Of a stretch of DNA of 64,000 nt, positions 10,322 through 19,269 are shown in pieces. Origin of the DNA: Diplonema japonicum (lineage: Eukaryota; Euglenozoa; Diplonemea; Diplonemida; Diplonemidae). Numbering within the stretch: the first letter of the stretch is position 1; every line of letters begins with the position of its first letter. Under the pieces are notes generated by a model. It ran no database searches. It was not told where the DNA came from and saw nothing but the letters and a program-made list of their open reading frames with translations. Made by a program: the position numbers and the translations under genes. The stretch spans positions 186,001 through 250,000 of the forward strand of contig OZ025705.1 in assembly GCA_964019335.1 (NCBI GenBank), given 5' to 3'.

Positions 10322-10353
10322 ACAGACAGAGGCAACAACCCGTTGCCGTCTGT
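10322..10353. repeat. Strong inverted repeat (hairpin), 3 copies
   Basis: ACAGAC-AGA-GGCAAC-AACCC-GTTGCC-GTCTGT forms a 12-bp stem with a 3-nt bulge. Identical copies lie at 13936-13967 and 21932-21963, in spacers that otherwise show substitutions. No rho-type or other terminator role can be assigned in this genome. Confidence 0.6.
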
Positions 10354-10403
10354 TGTCGTGTTAAGGAAGAAGTGAAACTTGAAACAAACAAAAGGGGAAA
10401 ACC

Positions 10404-10440
10404 ATTTAAGGGTATCTGCGGTATGTCGCAGAAGGCTTAA
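10404..10440 (-). repeat. Short hairpin element, copy c
   Basis: + strand: TTTAAG, GGTA, TCTGCG, GTATGT, CGCAGA, AGG, CTTAAA. It gives a 6-bp inner stem and a 6-bp outer stem. An identical copy lies at 22014-22050 through the segmental duplication. It is about 420 bp downstream of the LPMO-1 stop. Confidence 0.65.
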
Positions 10441-10700
10441 ATAATAAAGGTAAAAAAAAAAAAAAAGGGAAACAAACGAGAGAGAAGATATGTCAGAGGA
10501 GGGGGGTTGTGTTTGGTATTAAACAAAGAAAAGAAAAATACGATTGCCACAAAGGGGAAAAGGGAAGGGGGCACATCAAACAAGAATTGTTGTGAAAGAA
10601 GCAGGAAAAAAGAAAAAGAAAAAAGAAGAAAAAAAAGAGGAAAGCATCATATGTGGGTCCACAGGGAAGAGAACACACAGACAGGTAAGCAGAGAGGTGG

Positions 10701-10717
10701 CGTGACTCGGAGTCACG
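10701..10717. promoter_or_regulatory. 17-bp palindrome downstream of LPMO
   Basis: CGTGACTCGGAGTCACG is an 8-bp inverted repeat around one base. It is kept at 22296-22312 (identical) and 14323-14339 (centre base changed, arms intact); at 25543-25559 one arm has a mismatch. It always lies 150-200 bp beyond an LPMO stop codon, in the inferred 3' UTR. Whether it acts as DNA or RNA is unknown. Confidence 0.5.
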
Positions 10718-10864
10718 AAAGGCCCACGCCTTTGCTTGATTTCTTGTGGTTCTCTTCTTGGTTGTCATCCTTCCTTTTTTCCTTTGACTTCGGTTCATTT
10801 CAATGTTTGTTTTTTTCTTGTTTTTTTTTTTTCTTCTTTTTTTTTTGCCAGCTCCTCAGCACCA

Positions 10865-11818
10865 TCACCCGATGAGCTTGCACTGAGAGGCAACGTCGCA
10901 AGTCACCCTGCACTGGGCGTACCACTGGCTCTGCTGGTAGCAACGGCTCGGTGCCTCACAGCAAGAGGGTGACGACAGGCAGCTCCCCCACTCCGCGATC
11001 TTGAGACCAGAGCAGGTGCCTGCGGGAGGGGGCAGGTTCGTGGGGACAGTTGCGGTGGTGGTACTGCTGCCGCTGTTGCTGTTGCTGCTGCTGGTGGTGG
11101 TGGTACTGCCACTTTTGCTGCCGCTGCTGGTACTGCCGCCGTTGAGGCTGCTGCTGCTGCTGCTGGTACTGCCACTGCTGGTGGTGGTGGTGGTACTGCC
11201 ACCACTGTTGCTGCTGCTGCTGCCACCATTACCACCACCAAAGTTGTTGCTGGCACCGTTGAAGTCAAGGTCGATGGCGTTGTAGAAGCTGGCAGAGGTG
11301 TCACCGACATCCCAGACTGCAAGGACCACGTGGTAGCCGCTCCTGGTCGGGACCGTGCAGGAGTGGGTCACCCCAGAGAGAGGAGGCTGCTGCATCTCCC
11401 CGTCCACCGTGCAGAAGGGGGTCCCCTCCAAGGTCTCCCTCCCGAGAGGGTCCACCCCGTTCCACCCTTCCTTCGTGATGAAGTACCTCCAGTCCCGCGT
11501 CACATGGTTCGCCCTGAAGGCCCACGTGAAGTCCATCGCCCCGCTGCTCACAGAGGTCTTCGCCCACCTCGTCGTCGACTGCTCGTTCAGGGGTGTCCAG
11601 TTGTCCTTCCCAGCAGCAGCCACCGTCCCGTCCGCAGGGCCCGTCTCGGGGTACCGGTCCTTCCCCTCCACGCTCTGCGGCTCGTACTGCACCGCCCCGC
11701 AGTTCGTGTTCCTCTTCTGGTTGCACGACCAGCTCCTCGACGACGGGGTCACCACGTAGCCGTGCCCCTGCGCTGAGGCGAACAGGGCGGTCACGCAGAC
11801 AACAGAGCGCAGCATCAT
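10865..11818 (-). CDS. AA10-type LPMO with C-terminal eight-Cys module (LPMO-1, 317 aa)
   Basis: The signal peptide MMLRSVVCVTALFASAQG is followed directly by His19, which becomes the N-terminal copper ligand after cleavage (HGYVVTPSSR). The second histidine of the copper brace is His105 in FRANHVTRDWRYF, followed by ITKEGWN, typical of AA10 chitin/cellulose-active LPMOs. VWDVGDTSASFYNAIDLDF gives a Phe at the axial position. After about residue 200 comes a Gly/Ser/Thr linker and an eight-Cys C-terminal module (CSGLKIAEWGSC ... CYQQSQWYAQC) of CBM1-like character. It probably oxidises crystalline chitin or another beta-linked polysaccharide outside the cell (inference). The first ATG of MMLRS is used; the long A tract upstream is not coding. 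Sister genes: 22467-23426 and 25721-26641. Confidence 0.92.
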   Translation of the reverse strand: MMLRSVVCVTALFASAQGHGYVVTPSSRSWSCNQKRNTNCGAVQYEPQSVEGKDRYPETGPADGTVAAAGKDNWTPLNEQSTTRWAKTSVSSGAMDFTWAFRANHVTRDWRYFITKEGWNGVDPLGRETLEGTPFCTVDGEMQQPPLSGVTHSCTVPTRSGYHVVLAVWDVGDTSASFYNAIDLDFNGASNNFGGGNGGSSSSNSGGSTTTTTSSGSTSSSSSSLNGGSTSSGSKSGSTTTTSSSNSNSGSSTTTATVPTNLPPPAGTCSGLKIAEWGSCLSSPSCCEAPSRCYQQSQWYAQCRVTCDVASQCKLIG

Positions 11819-11827
11819 TTCTTTGTT

Positions 11828-11885
<58 letters not shown>

Positions 11886-12397
11886 TGTTTTGGGGTTACA
11901 AAAACCTGGGTGCGTTGAGGTGGATAGGAAAGGAGAAGGAATAAAAGGAAATAAAGAAGCCCCTCCCTCAATTCTGTACCAAAGCAAAGGAGCAAAATAC
12001 AGAAAGGGGGTGAGATAGGGGGTGAGTGAAGAAAAAAAGAGAACAACATCTTCAACATCAGCAGCTTTTCTCTCTCGTTCTTTTATTTTATTTTTTTTCG
12101 GACAAGAACTGTAGCAAATGGCTAAGAGGAGAAGGGGAAGAAGAAAAAGTTGGTGGTTGATGCACACCAACCAAGTTAGGGGGAAGCCAAAAGCAAAAAC
12201 AAAAACAAAAGGAGTATGCTGCACACCTTGGAGGAAGAAATAAATATTTCAAAAAAAAGAAGAAGAAACCCCATTGATCTTCCAGGATAGCCTGTGGAAG
12301 TATGGAACCAAATGAAATGAAATGAAGACCCTCCAGCGCACACACATATCGGAAAAAAGGAAATCAAAAAAAAAAAAAGAGGAAAAAAAAAGAGACA

Positions 12398-12434
12398 TTT
12401 AAGGGTACCTGCGGTATGTAGCACGACGCCTGAA
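12398..12434 (-). repeat. Short hairpin element, copy d
   Basis: + strand tttaagggtacctgcggtat followed by gtagcacgacgcctgaa. It is related to the copy at 23933-23970 but the inner stem is partly disrupted (GCACG instead of GCAGG). It lies about 250 bp beyond the GST-1 stop. Confidence 0.55.
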
Positions 12435-12594
12435 GAAAGAAAAAAGAGTTGGCGGTTCGTTGTTTGTGCAAAGTCGGCGATATCCCGTAGAAAGTTAAAG
12501 CCGAACAGCCTCGACTCTTGGTGTTTTGAGATGTAGTCATCGGAAATTTATATATTTTTAATAAAAGAAAGAATAAAAGAAATTTCTTTTTTAT

Positions 12595-12651
12595 TTACTG
12601 TAAACGAAAAAATCCGGAAGAGAAAAAATATCCGTTTTCCTTTTACAGTAA
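12595..12651. mobile_element. 57-bp MITE-like element
   Basis: Starts TTACTGTAAACGAAAA and ends with the inverted TTTTCCTTTTACAGTAA. The ends match those of the pogo-like transposon at about 60732-62381 (CTGTAAAACGAA), so it looks like a minimal non-autonomous relative. It is missing from the equivalent spacer of the duplicated block (23970-24030), although that spacer lacks further flanking sequence too. Confidence 0.5.
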
Positions 12652-12688
12652 TTTTTTTTTTTTTTTTTTTTTTATGTTGAGGAGGATG

Positions 12689-13459
12689 TCAACAGCAGCC
12701 CTGCTTCTTGCAAACCTTTCCCAACAGGATGTCAGAGCAGCCCTGCTGCTTGCAGACCTCTTCCAGATTGGAGGCGTTGCTCTCGCAGGAGAGACCCTTT
12801 GCATGCATCCTGCCCAGAACAGTCGACTCGGAGAGGTAGAAGTTCGCGAAGGGTGTCATGAAGTCCTCGGAGATGCTCTTCTCGCAGAGCCCCGTCTTCA
12901 TGAGGGCTGCCCGCCAGTTTTGCACCTTCGGGTAGCCGTGAGCAAAGTCGTAGCCGGTCTTCTCCTTGATGATCTGTGTTCGGTGCAGCAAAGGAAGCCA
13001 GGTCATGTCCACTGTGCTCACGGTGTCGCTGTTGAAGAACTCCGCCCCCCCAAGCACCTTCTCCACCTTCGCAAAGGCCGTCGCTATCTTCATCGTCCGC
13101 TCCCTCAACGTCTCCCCGTCACTGCTGGACTGCGCCCCGCACTGCGGCATGTAGTTCTTGCTCCCGAGGTACCCCCAAGCCCTGTTCTGCGCCCTCTGCA
13201 CGAGGCTCAGGTCCGGCTGCAGGGCAGGGTAAGCCTCCTCGATGTACTCCGCGATCGCCTCCGACTCGAACAGCACCTCCTCCTTCTCCGTCACAAGCAG
13301 CGGCACCTGCCCGTTGGGCGAGATGTCCAAAAACCACTGCGGCTTCTCCTTCAGGTTGATGTACTCCACAACGTAAGGGGTCTTCTTCGCCTCCAGCAGG
13401 GCCGTGATCCGCTGAACGAAGGGGCAGATCTTGAAGCTGATCACTTTTAGCACCGGCAT
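12689..13459 (-). CDS. Omega-like glutathione S-transferase, copy 1 (256 aa)
   Basis: The N-terminal thioredoxin-fold domain begins MPVLKVISFKICPFVQR. The CPF motif with Cys12 is typical of Cys-type (omega, lambda, DHAR) GSTs, which act as thiol transferases or dehydroascorbate reductases. The glutathione-binding signatures NGQVPLL and FESEAIAEYIEEAYP follow. The all-helical C-terminal domain covers about residues 90-215. The tail beyond residue 225 is unusual: a Cys-rich direct repeat VCKQQGCSDILLGKVCKKQGC-C. No signal peptide, so cytosolic. The twin at 24059-24829 encodes the same protein. A genomic A tract follows only about 13 nt after the stop. Confidence 0.88.
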   Translation of the reverse strand: MPVLKVISFKICPFVQRITALLEAKKTPYVVEYINLKEKPQWFLDISPNGQVPLLVTEKEEVLFESEAIAEYIEEAYPALQPDLSLVQRAQNRAWGYLGSKNYMPQCGAQSSSDGETLRERTMKIATAFAKVEKVLGGAEFFNSDTVSTVDMTWLPLLHRTQIIKEKTGYDFAHGYPKVQNWRAALMKTGLCEKSISEDFMTPFANFYLSESTVLGRMHAKGLSCESNASNLEEVCKQQGCSDILLGKVCKKQGCC

Positions 13460-14521
13460 TTTGCTTTTTTGTTTTTCTCTCTTTTTCTTTTTTTTTTTAT
13501 GGTGGTCTACTTTAAAGAACGTTTCCCATTAGGATATAGAAAATATTTTTTAAAAAAAGAACAAAAAGATTTTTCTCTTTTTCCTTCCCCCTTCCTGTCC
13601 CTGACGGCGCCAAAGGATATTCAACGGCCTGAGAGGTCGTCCGAAGGTTCAGAAGGGGGAAAGGAGAAAGGGAGAGAGGGAGGGAAAGTTTAAAAAAGTA
13701 GATGCAAACTCCGCGCGAGAGCCGCAGGCCAAAAAAAAAAAAAAAAAAAAAAAGAATAAGAAAAGTCGGAGTGTATATTTTCTTAGAAAAGGGGGCCTTC
13801 TTGTCGAGTGCATGCTGGTCACACCACAAAAAAAAAGGTCTGTTTTATTTATTTTTTTCATTTTTCAAAAATAGAAAAAAGCCGCCATTTCCACGTAAAA
13901 ACGATTTTCGCCTTTCATAAAAGGAAGCAGGGAAGACAGACAGAGGCAACAACCCGTTGCCGTCTGTTGTCGTGTTAAGGAAGAAAGAAATTGAAAACAA
14001 AAAAAGATAATAAAAGAAAAGAGAATTTAAAAAAAAAAAAAGCAATCGAGGGAGAAGAATACCAGAGGGGGGGGGGGGGGGGGTTGAGCAAAAGACGATT
14101 GTCACAAAAGGGAAAAGAGAAAGGGTCACACATCATGGGTGAGAGAGAAAAAAAAGAAGGGAAGCCAAAAAAATAAAATTCACTATGATAGGAACGAAGT
14201 GGTTAGCAACGGCCCGCCATAAAATAAAATAAAAGAAAGTGATGAAGGAAAGCAGCTGTCCCCTGGGAATACGGGTCCACAGGGAGGAGAACACAGACAT
14301 GTTGCGTAGCGAAAGACAAAGGCGTGACTCAGAGTCACGAAAGGTCACCCTCGCCTCACATTGCTGTGCCTCTTCAGATGGTGTGGTTCATTTGTTTTGT
14401 TTTATTTATTTTTTTGTTTTTCTTTTTAAAAAACTTTTGGCTTGTCATCCTTCATTTTTTTTTTGTTCTCATTCTTCAATCCTCGTTTCATTTTAACATT
14501 TTTAGTTTTTTTTTTTTTCCA
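13460..14521. other. Spacer upstream of GST-1
   Basis: No gene is seen. It is homologous to 24830-25720 and, more distantly, to 9913-10864. It holds the 62-bp box (about 13597-13658), the 32-nt hairpin (13936-13967) and the palindrome (14323-14339), plus A, T and G homopolymers. Confidence 0.6.
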
Positions 14522-14793
14522 TCACCCGATGAGCTTGCACTGAGAGGCGACGTCGCAAGTCACCCTGCACTGGGCGTACCACTGGCTCTGCTGGTAGCAA
14601 CGGCTCGGTGCCTCACAGCAAGAGGGTGACGACAGGCAGCTTCCCCACTCCGCGATCTTGGGACCAGAGCAGGTGCCCGAAGGAGAAGGCGGGTTCGTGG
14701 GGACAGGTGTGGGAACAGGGGTCGACACGGGAACAGTGGACCCACCTGCTGGGGTGGGTGTGGGTGTGGGGGTGGGTGCAGGTGTGGGAACAG
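14522..14793 (-). pseudogene. LPMO remnant (linker and Cys module only)
   Basis: Encodes the Pro/Thr linker (PTPTPTPAGGSTVPV) and the complete eight-Cys C-terminal module ending CDVASQCKLIG, close to those of LPMO-4 at 25721-26641. The signal peptide and the whole catalytic domain are gone. At about 14793, after gggaacagg, the sequence switches abruptly to the 3' flank of a 92-aa gene (aaagagggctgcaaaag). The open frame reads through the junction to an ATG at 14854 in former non-coding sequence, without a signal peptide. It looks like the product of a deletion joining two gene copies. Confidence 0.8.
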
Positions 14794-14797
14794 GAAA

Positions 14798-14860
14798 GAG
14801 GGCTGCAAAAGCCGTAGCTGTTGCTATCCACTCTTTCTCTTGTTTCAAAATCAAAGATAA
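14798..14860 (-). repeat. Conserved intergenic element (gggctgcaaa family), copy 2
   Basis: The same sequence as at 9454 and 21061, here fused to the LPMO linker at the breakpoint near 14793. An accidental reading frame through it supplies the MILKQEKEW N-terminus of the remnant. Confidence 0.55.
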
Positions 14861-14949
14861 GTTTAAAGACGGGGAAGAGGAGGGACTCTTTCCTCCTCGA
14901 AAAAAAAAATAAAATACTTTTTTATCTACAATTGCGGGGCAGAGAGGGC

Positions 14950-15226
14950 TTATTTCCCAGGGAATTGAGCGTTCTTCTGCTGCTCAAGGAGTTCCTGGAA
15001 CTTCTGCTTGAAGTGAGCGGAGTGGTCCCTCATCTTCTTGTTGAACTTGTCGGTGCTCCTTGATCATCTTCTCGAACTTGTCGTAGTGCTCCTTCATCTC
15101 AGGCGACAGGGTCGACTCGTCGGGCTTGTCCGCGAAGAACTTCTTGTTCTGCTCCTCCATCTTCTTGCTGAACTCGGCATCGAGGCGGTCGAGCTTGTCG
15201 CTGAACTCCTGGTACGTGGTGCACAT
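14950..15226 (-). pseudogene. 92-aa gene copy 2, frameshifted
   Basis: Matches the copies at 9634-9912 and 21244-21522, but two bases are missing in ttgtcggtgctcc (others read ttgtcggtgtgctcc) at about 15052. The frame shifts after MIKEH, giving an 80-residue product that ends at 14984 with a different tail. The rest of the original frame is still present down to TAA at 14950-14952. It is probably a broken copy, consistent with its place next to the deletion breakpoint at 14793. Confidence 0.75.
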
Positions 15227-16122
15227 CTTTCTCTTTTTTTTTTTTTATTCTTCTTGCTTTTGTTGTTTGTAAGTAGAAGTCCTGAAAAAAAGAGAAGAAA
15301 AATATGTATAAATAAATAAAAAGAAGGAAATAAGCAAAAATAGAAGCAAGATGTAGATCTATCTGCACTCGAGACAACATTATGAGCTTCACGAGCTCCC
15401 GCCGACCCAACAGCACACGGGAGAGTGATTCAGCAGCTCCTTCACATGTGTCCAAAATATTCTGAGAGGGAGAGGGAGAGAGAGAGAAGGAGAATTCAGT
15501 ATGATAGAAGACCTAACAATAGAAAGAGGGAGAGTTCTTACAGCTTCTTTGCGGTTTTCCCTTCATATAAGGTGGTGCAAAGGAAAGGGCTGTTAAAACA
15601 AGACAAAAAAGGAGTTAGCTGAACTAATTTAAAGAGTTTAAAAGGGTTCAAATAGAAAGAGGAGGAGAAGATGAAGACAAGATAAGTATATTCGGAGTAG
15701 GAGGAGGAACTAGACTAAATGAAATTACGTGCAAACTGCACTTGCTAACGAGATATTTTGCATGTCAATAAAAAAGTTATCCTTGAACGGAACCTGCAAT
15801 ATGTGACAGGATCGCCTAACGACACAATCAACGCATCTAGGAAAAAAGAAGTAATAAATAAGAGAGAGAACATTTAAAAAAAAGGGGGGAAGAAAGGGAC
15901 AAATCTTTGTAAGACGTCCCCTCCCCTCTTTGATATAGAAAACCAGCAATGTTATATATGGAAGGCAATGAGGTTTCCTTTTCACGTTGGAGAGATAAGA
16001 AAGTTATGAAACACGTGTCAGTGGCTAGCCCCTTTCTATTAACGAAGGGGTGTAAGCAAACACACACACAAGTTTCTTTCTTTCTTTCTTTCATCTTTTT
16101 TTTTTTTTAATTTCATCTTCTT
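15227..16122. other. Spacer
   Basis: No gene is seen. It contains a GA-rich stretch (about 15460-15490), a short hairpin element at 15783-15819, and cttt/ca simple repeats at about 16060-16090. Confidence 0.55.
15783..15819 (-). repeat. Short hairpin element, copy e
   Basis: + strand ttgaacggaacctgcaatat followed by gtgacaggatcgcctaa. The inner stem is CCTG/CAGG. It is about 300 bp beyond the stop of the LVIVD gene. It is not part of the segmental duplication, so this is an independent copy. Confidence 0.65.
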
Positions 16123-18819
16123 TCAGCGGGCTCCAGATGGGGGAGCGAAGCACGTGCATGTCTTGGGAACACCCGCCCCCCCGTTGTTGGGGCCACTCGG
16201 CTTCTTGCACATGGGTCTGTCGAGGCAGCCCTTCGAGGCGTCGTAGTGGCACTGCGAGGAAGCCACACAAGCCGCCTCGTCCTGTTTGAGCGAGCACTGC
16301 TCCCCCGCCGTGACCACGAAAACAACGAAGTGGAGGAGGTCCTTGGTGATGGGGACTTCCACGGGAGGTGCCCCTGCCGCCACCTCCAGCTTGAAGATCG
16401 CGGTCGGGAGGGGCTTCCTGTCGGAGGGCGCCCCAGGGAAGGTGGGAACGTACTTCGGACCACAGCTGCCTGCCTCGAAGCCTGCGTTCAGAAGCCCCTG
16501 CGGAAGGCCCCCGTTCCTAGTGCTGCTGCACGGGGGGCAGTTGTGGAGCACCACGTAGAAGGTGCAAGGGTCGCTCGCCTGGTTTGCAGGGCAGGTCACC
16601 TTCAAGGACATCCCCTTCCTTCCGTGTGCTCCCATGTGCGCCGTCGACCCCGCCAGCCACGAGGGTATCCCCGTCCACATCTGCCCGCTCACGTCGTCCT
16701 TCACAACAGAAGAAGACCCTTGTTGCCCCCCCGCAGCTGCAAGCGGCAGCGTCATCGCCATCACAACAGGGTCTTGATCCGCCGCCGGTGGCACCTTCAC
16801 CGTCACCAAAGCAGGGCCCCCAACAAGCTCCACCATAGGGGCGGCGGCGGAGGGACACTTTGCTGAGATGTCGTAGATCTCGAGGCTCTTCCCGAGGCCG
16901 CTGAGGAAGAGGTGGTCTCCTTCCACAAGGAGCGCGAGGACCATCGCAACCTCGTCCTTCGCGAGGAGAGTGAAGGTCCCCGTTGTCGCTGTCTCCTCCA
17001 GCACAAAGACGCCGTCGCCGCCCGTCCCTCGACACGCAAGGTACAACCTCGACCCGCGGAAGTGCATGTCTTGGCAGTTGGTCGCCTCGGTTGGGGCGTT
17101 CAACGGTTGCTGGGAAAGCGAGGCAGCGTCGGCCTTCCAAAGCTGGTCGGACACCTGGCTCACGTACAGAGAACCCTCATGGTACACAATCCGCCCAAAG
17201 CCGAAGTCGGGGATGGCCTTCATCGCGTGGAGCGACGGGTTCGCAGGATCCGACACGAGGAAAGTGCTGATCCTCCAGTGGGACGTGGAGGCCTTCGCTG
17301 CGTACACCTTCCCGTCGTGGTGGACCATGTCCATCGTCTCCAGGGAATCGGTTTCCGTTGTGAGTGCTGGTGTGTACATCCCCACCAGGTTCAAGGACCC
17401 CTTCGTGAGCACGTAGAAGGACTCCAGTCGAGTCATCTCGTTCATGTAAGCCACGTAGATGTGGTGGGCCGACTCCGCAATCCCACGGTCATTCCTACGG
17501 TTCGCGTCTTGTGGGGCGAAGGTGTTCAACACTGCAGGGACCGCAGGATTCTGCAGGGTGTACACAACCATTGCGTGGCGCCAAGCAACGTACAGCAGGT
17601 CCCCACTCACCAGTACAGCACGTGCATTACCGTGGGCCCCTTTCGGGATCTCCCCCAACTCCACCGGGTTCGCCTTGTCCGCCACATCCACAACCCTCAC
17701 CTTCCCCCCCAGCTCTGTCCCATACACATAATCTCCGAACGACGTCAAGTCCATCATCGCATCAAGAGCCCCCGGTCCTGTTTTCCCAACAAAAACAAGC
17801 TCCATGGGGGTACATCCTCCGGACGAGATCTCGTAGACCTGGAGGGTTTTCCCGAGGCCGCTGAGGAAGAGGTGGTCTCCTTCCACAAGGAGCGCGAGGA
17901 CCATCGCATCCTCGTCCTTCGCGAGGAGAGTGAAGGTCCCCGTTGTCGCTGTCTCCTCCAGCACAAAGACGCCGTCGCCGCCCGTCCCTCGACACGCAAG
18001 GTACAACCTCGACCCGCGGAAGTGCATGTCTTGGCAGTTGGTCGCCTCGGTTGGGGCGTTCAACGGTTGCTGGGAAAGCGAGGCAGCGTCGGCCTTCCAA
18101 AGCTGGTCGGACACCTGGCTCACGTACAGAGAACCCTCATGGTACACAATCCGCCCAAAGCCGAAGTCGGGGATGGCCTCCATCGCGTGGAGCGACGGGT
18201 TCGCAGGATCCGACACGAGGAAAGTGCTGATCCTCCAGTGGGACACGGAGGCCCTCGTTGCGTACACCTTCCCGTCGTGGTGGACCATGTCCATCGTCTC
18301 CAGGGAATCGGTTTCCGTTGTGAGTGTCGGTGTGTACATCCCCACCAGGTTCAAGGATCCCTTCGTGAGCACGTAGAAGGACTCCAGGCGAGTCATCTTG
18401 TTCATGTAAGCAACGTAGATGTGGTGGGCCGACTCCGCAATCCCACGGTCATTCCCACGGTCCGCGTCTTGTGGGGCGAAGGTGTTCAACACTGCAGGGA
18501 CCGCAGGATTCTGCAGGGTGTACACAACCATTGCGTGGCGCCAAGCAACGTACAGCAGGTCCCCACTCACCAGCACACCACGCGCCTTCCCGCGGGCTCC
18601 TCTCGGGATCTCCCCCAACTCCACCGGGTTCGCCTTGTCCGCCACATCCACAATCTTCAAATTCCCCCCCAGCTCCGCCCCGTACACATAATCTCCGAAC
18701 GACGCCATGTCCACCATCGCATCAAGAGCCTGCCCCGGTCCTGTCCCTGCCCCTAGCTTCTTGAGACCCTGGCTTCCCACGCAGAGAGCTGCGAACAGCA
18801 ACATCTTCAACATCAGCAT
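16123..18819 (-). CDS. Secreted protein with duplicated LVIVD beta-propeller (898 aa)
   Basis: The signal peptide is about residues 1-18 (MLMLKMLLFAALCVGSQG). Two blocks of 320 residues follow, each with LVIVD-type repeats (LKIVDVADKANPVELGEI, SGDLLYVAWRHAMVVYTL, ESAHHIYVAYMN, EGSLYVSQVSD), expected to form a beta-propeller. The DNA of the blocks (about 16870-17800 and 17830-18760) is a 960-bp tandem duplication with few changes, for example VRVVDV versus LKIVDV. The last 220 residues are different: a beta-rich region, then a Cys-containing tail (CSLKQDEAACVASSQCHY) ending CTCFAPPSGAR. No catalytic motif is recognised. A surface or extracellular binding protein is inferred; the LVIVD family itself is poorly characterised. 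Confidence 0.85.
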   Translation of the reverse strand: MLMLKMLLFAALCVGSQGLKKLGAGTGPGQALDAMVDMASFGDYVYGAELGGNLKIVDVADKANPVELGEIPRGARGKARGVLVSGDLLYVAWRHAMVVYTLQNPAVPAVLNTFAPQDADRGNDRGIAESAHHIYVAYMNKMTRLESFYVLTKGSLNLVGMYTPTLTTETDSLETMDMVHHDGKVYATRASVSHWRISTFLVSDPANPSLHAMEAIPDFGFGRIVYHEGSLYVSQVSDQLWKADAASLSQQPLNAPTEATNCQDMHFRGSRLYLACRGTGGDGVFVLEETATTGTFTLLAKDEDAMVLALLVEGDHLFLSGLGKTLQVYEISSGGCTPMELVFVGKTGPGALDAMMDLTSFGDYVYGTELGGKVRVVDVADKANPVELGEIPKGAHGNARAVLVSGDLLYVAWRHAMVVYTLQNPAVPAVLNTFAPQDANRRNDRGIAESAHHIYVAYMNEMTRLESFYVLTKGSLNLVGMYTPALTTETDSLETMDMVHHDGKVYAAKASTSHWRISTFLVSDPANPSLHAMKAIPDFGFGRIVYHEGSLYVSQVSDQLWKADAASLSQQPLNAPTEATNCQDMHFRGSRLYLACRGTGGDGVFVLEETATTGTFTLLAKDEVAMVLALLVEGDHLFLSGLGKSLEIYDISAKCPSAAAPMVELVGGPALVTVKVPPAADQDPVVMAMTLPLAAAGGQQGSSSVVKDDVSGQMWTGIPSWLAGSTAHMGAHGRKGMSLKVTCPANQASDPCTFYVVLHNCPPCSSTRNGGLPQGLLNAGFEAGSCGPKYVPTFPGAPSDRKPLPTAIFKLEVAAGAPPVEVPITKDLLHFVVFVVTAGEQCSLKQDEAACVASSQCHYDASKGCLDRPMCKKPSGPNNGGAGVPKTCTCFAPPSGAR
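16870..18789 (-). repeat. 960-bp in-frame tandem duplication in the LVIVD gene
   Basis: The segment around 16970 recurs at 17930, exactly 960 bp (320 codons) away, and long stretches are identical. Unit edges are blurred where the two copies diverge, near 17810-17850 and 18760. Confidence 0.85.
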
Positions 18820-19269
18820 CTTTTCTGTCTTCTTTTTTTTCTTTTGGCGTTTGTCGCCTTTTTCTCTTTTTTCAGTTAAAAAACCTGTGGTGGAAAGTTG
18901 CGATCAAAGGACCATAAGAAAAGGATTAACAATATTCAAAGAAAATAGGAAAAAGTAGCAACAAGAGGCCATAATAAGTATATAAAAAAAGGGGGCTGCA
19001 AAGACATAGCCTTGCTCCACTATTTTCTTTGTTTCAAAATCAAACGTTGGGTGACAACTCGGCCGTTGAAAGAAGATAAAAAAAAAAGATAAATTTAAAA
19101 TAAAAAGAAGAAACACACAAGAAATAAAAGCGCAGGTAAGACACGTTCATAAAGACAAAGAGAAAGAAAGAAAAAAAGGGGGGTGTTCAATCGCTACTGT
19201 CAATGGTCAAGGAAAGAAAAAGGAGACATAAATTAGAGGAAAGATCTTTTTTCTTTTTTTCTCCTGCTT
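18820..19269. other. Spacer with diverged gggctgcaaa element
   Basis: No gene is seen. At about 18988-19045 lies a diverged copy of the intergenic element found at 9454, 14798 and 21061 (gggggctgcaaagacatagc, ending ctttgtttcaaaatcaaa). It sits about 170 bp upstream of the LVIVD gene start. Confidence 0.55.

Larger units (their letters stand above)
9913..10864. other. Spacer between LPMO-1 and the 92-aa gene
   Basis: No gene is seen. It contains several short conserved sequences that recur in the sister spacers: a 62-bp box (10050-10111), a strong hairpin (10322-10353), a 37-bp hairpin element (10404-10440) and a 17-bp palindrome (10701-10717). Confidence 0.6.
11819..12688. other. Spacer between GST-1 and LPMO-1
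   Basis: Includes a T run of about 55 at 11827-11882 (an A tract on the coding strand, just before the LPMO start), a 37-bp hairpin element at 12398-12434 and a 57-bp TIR element at 12595-12651. No gene is seen. Confidence 0.6.
9452..14793. repeat. Segmental duplication, copy A (about 5.3 kb)
   Basis: Contains, left to right, the 92-aa gene, an LPMO, a GST and an LPMO remnant. It matches 21060-25980 (copy C) in order and orientation, and long stretches are identical. For example, the GST frames differ by a single silent base (tag versus aac context near 13450/24820), and the 92-aa genes are identical. Differences are mainly in homopolymer lengths, in LPMO linkers, in about 100-150 bp extra spacer at 12440-12660 and in the truncation at 14793. 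Confidence 0.85.

Noticed and set aside
12660-12690. GST genes as retrocopies because of an A tract right after the stop
   Set aside because: A tracts also follow intron-containing and many other genes here, and the GST copies were duplicated with their 5' flanks and neighbours, so DNA-level duplication explains them.
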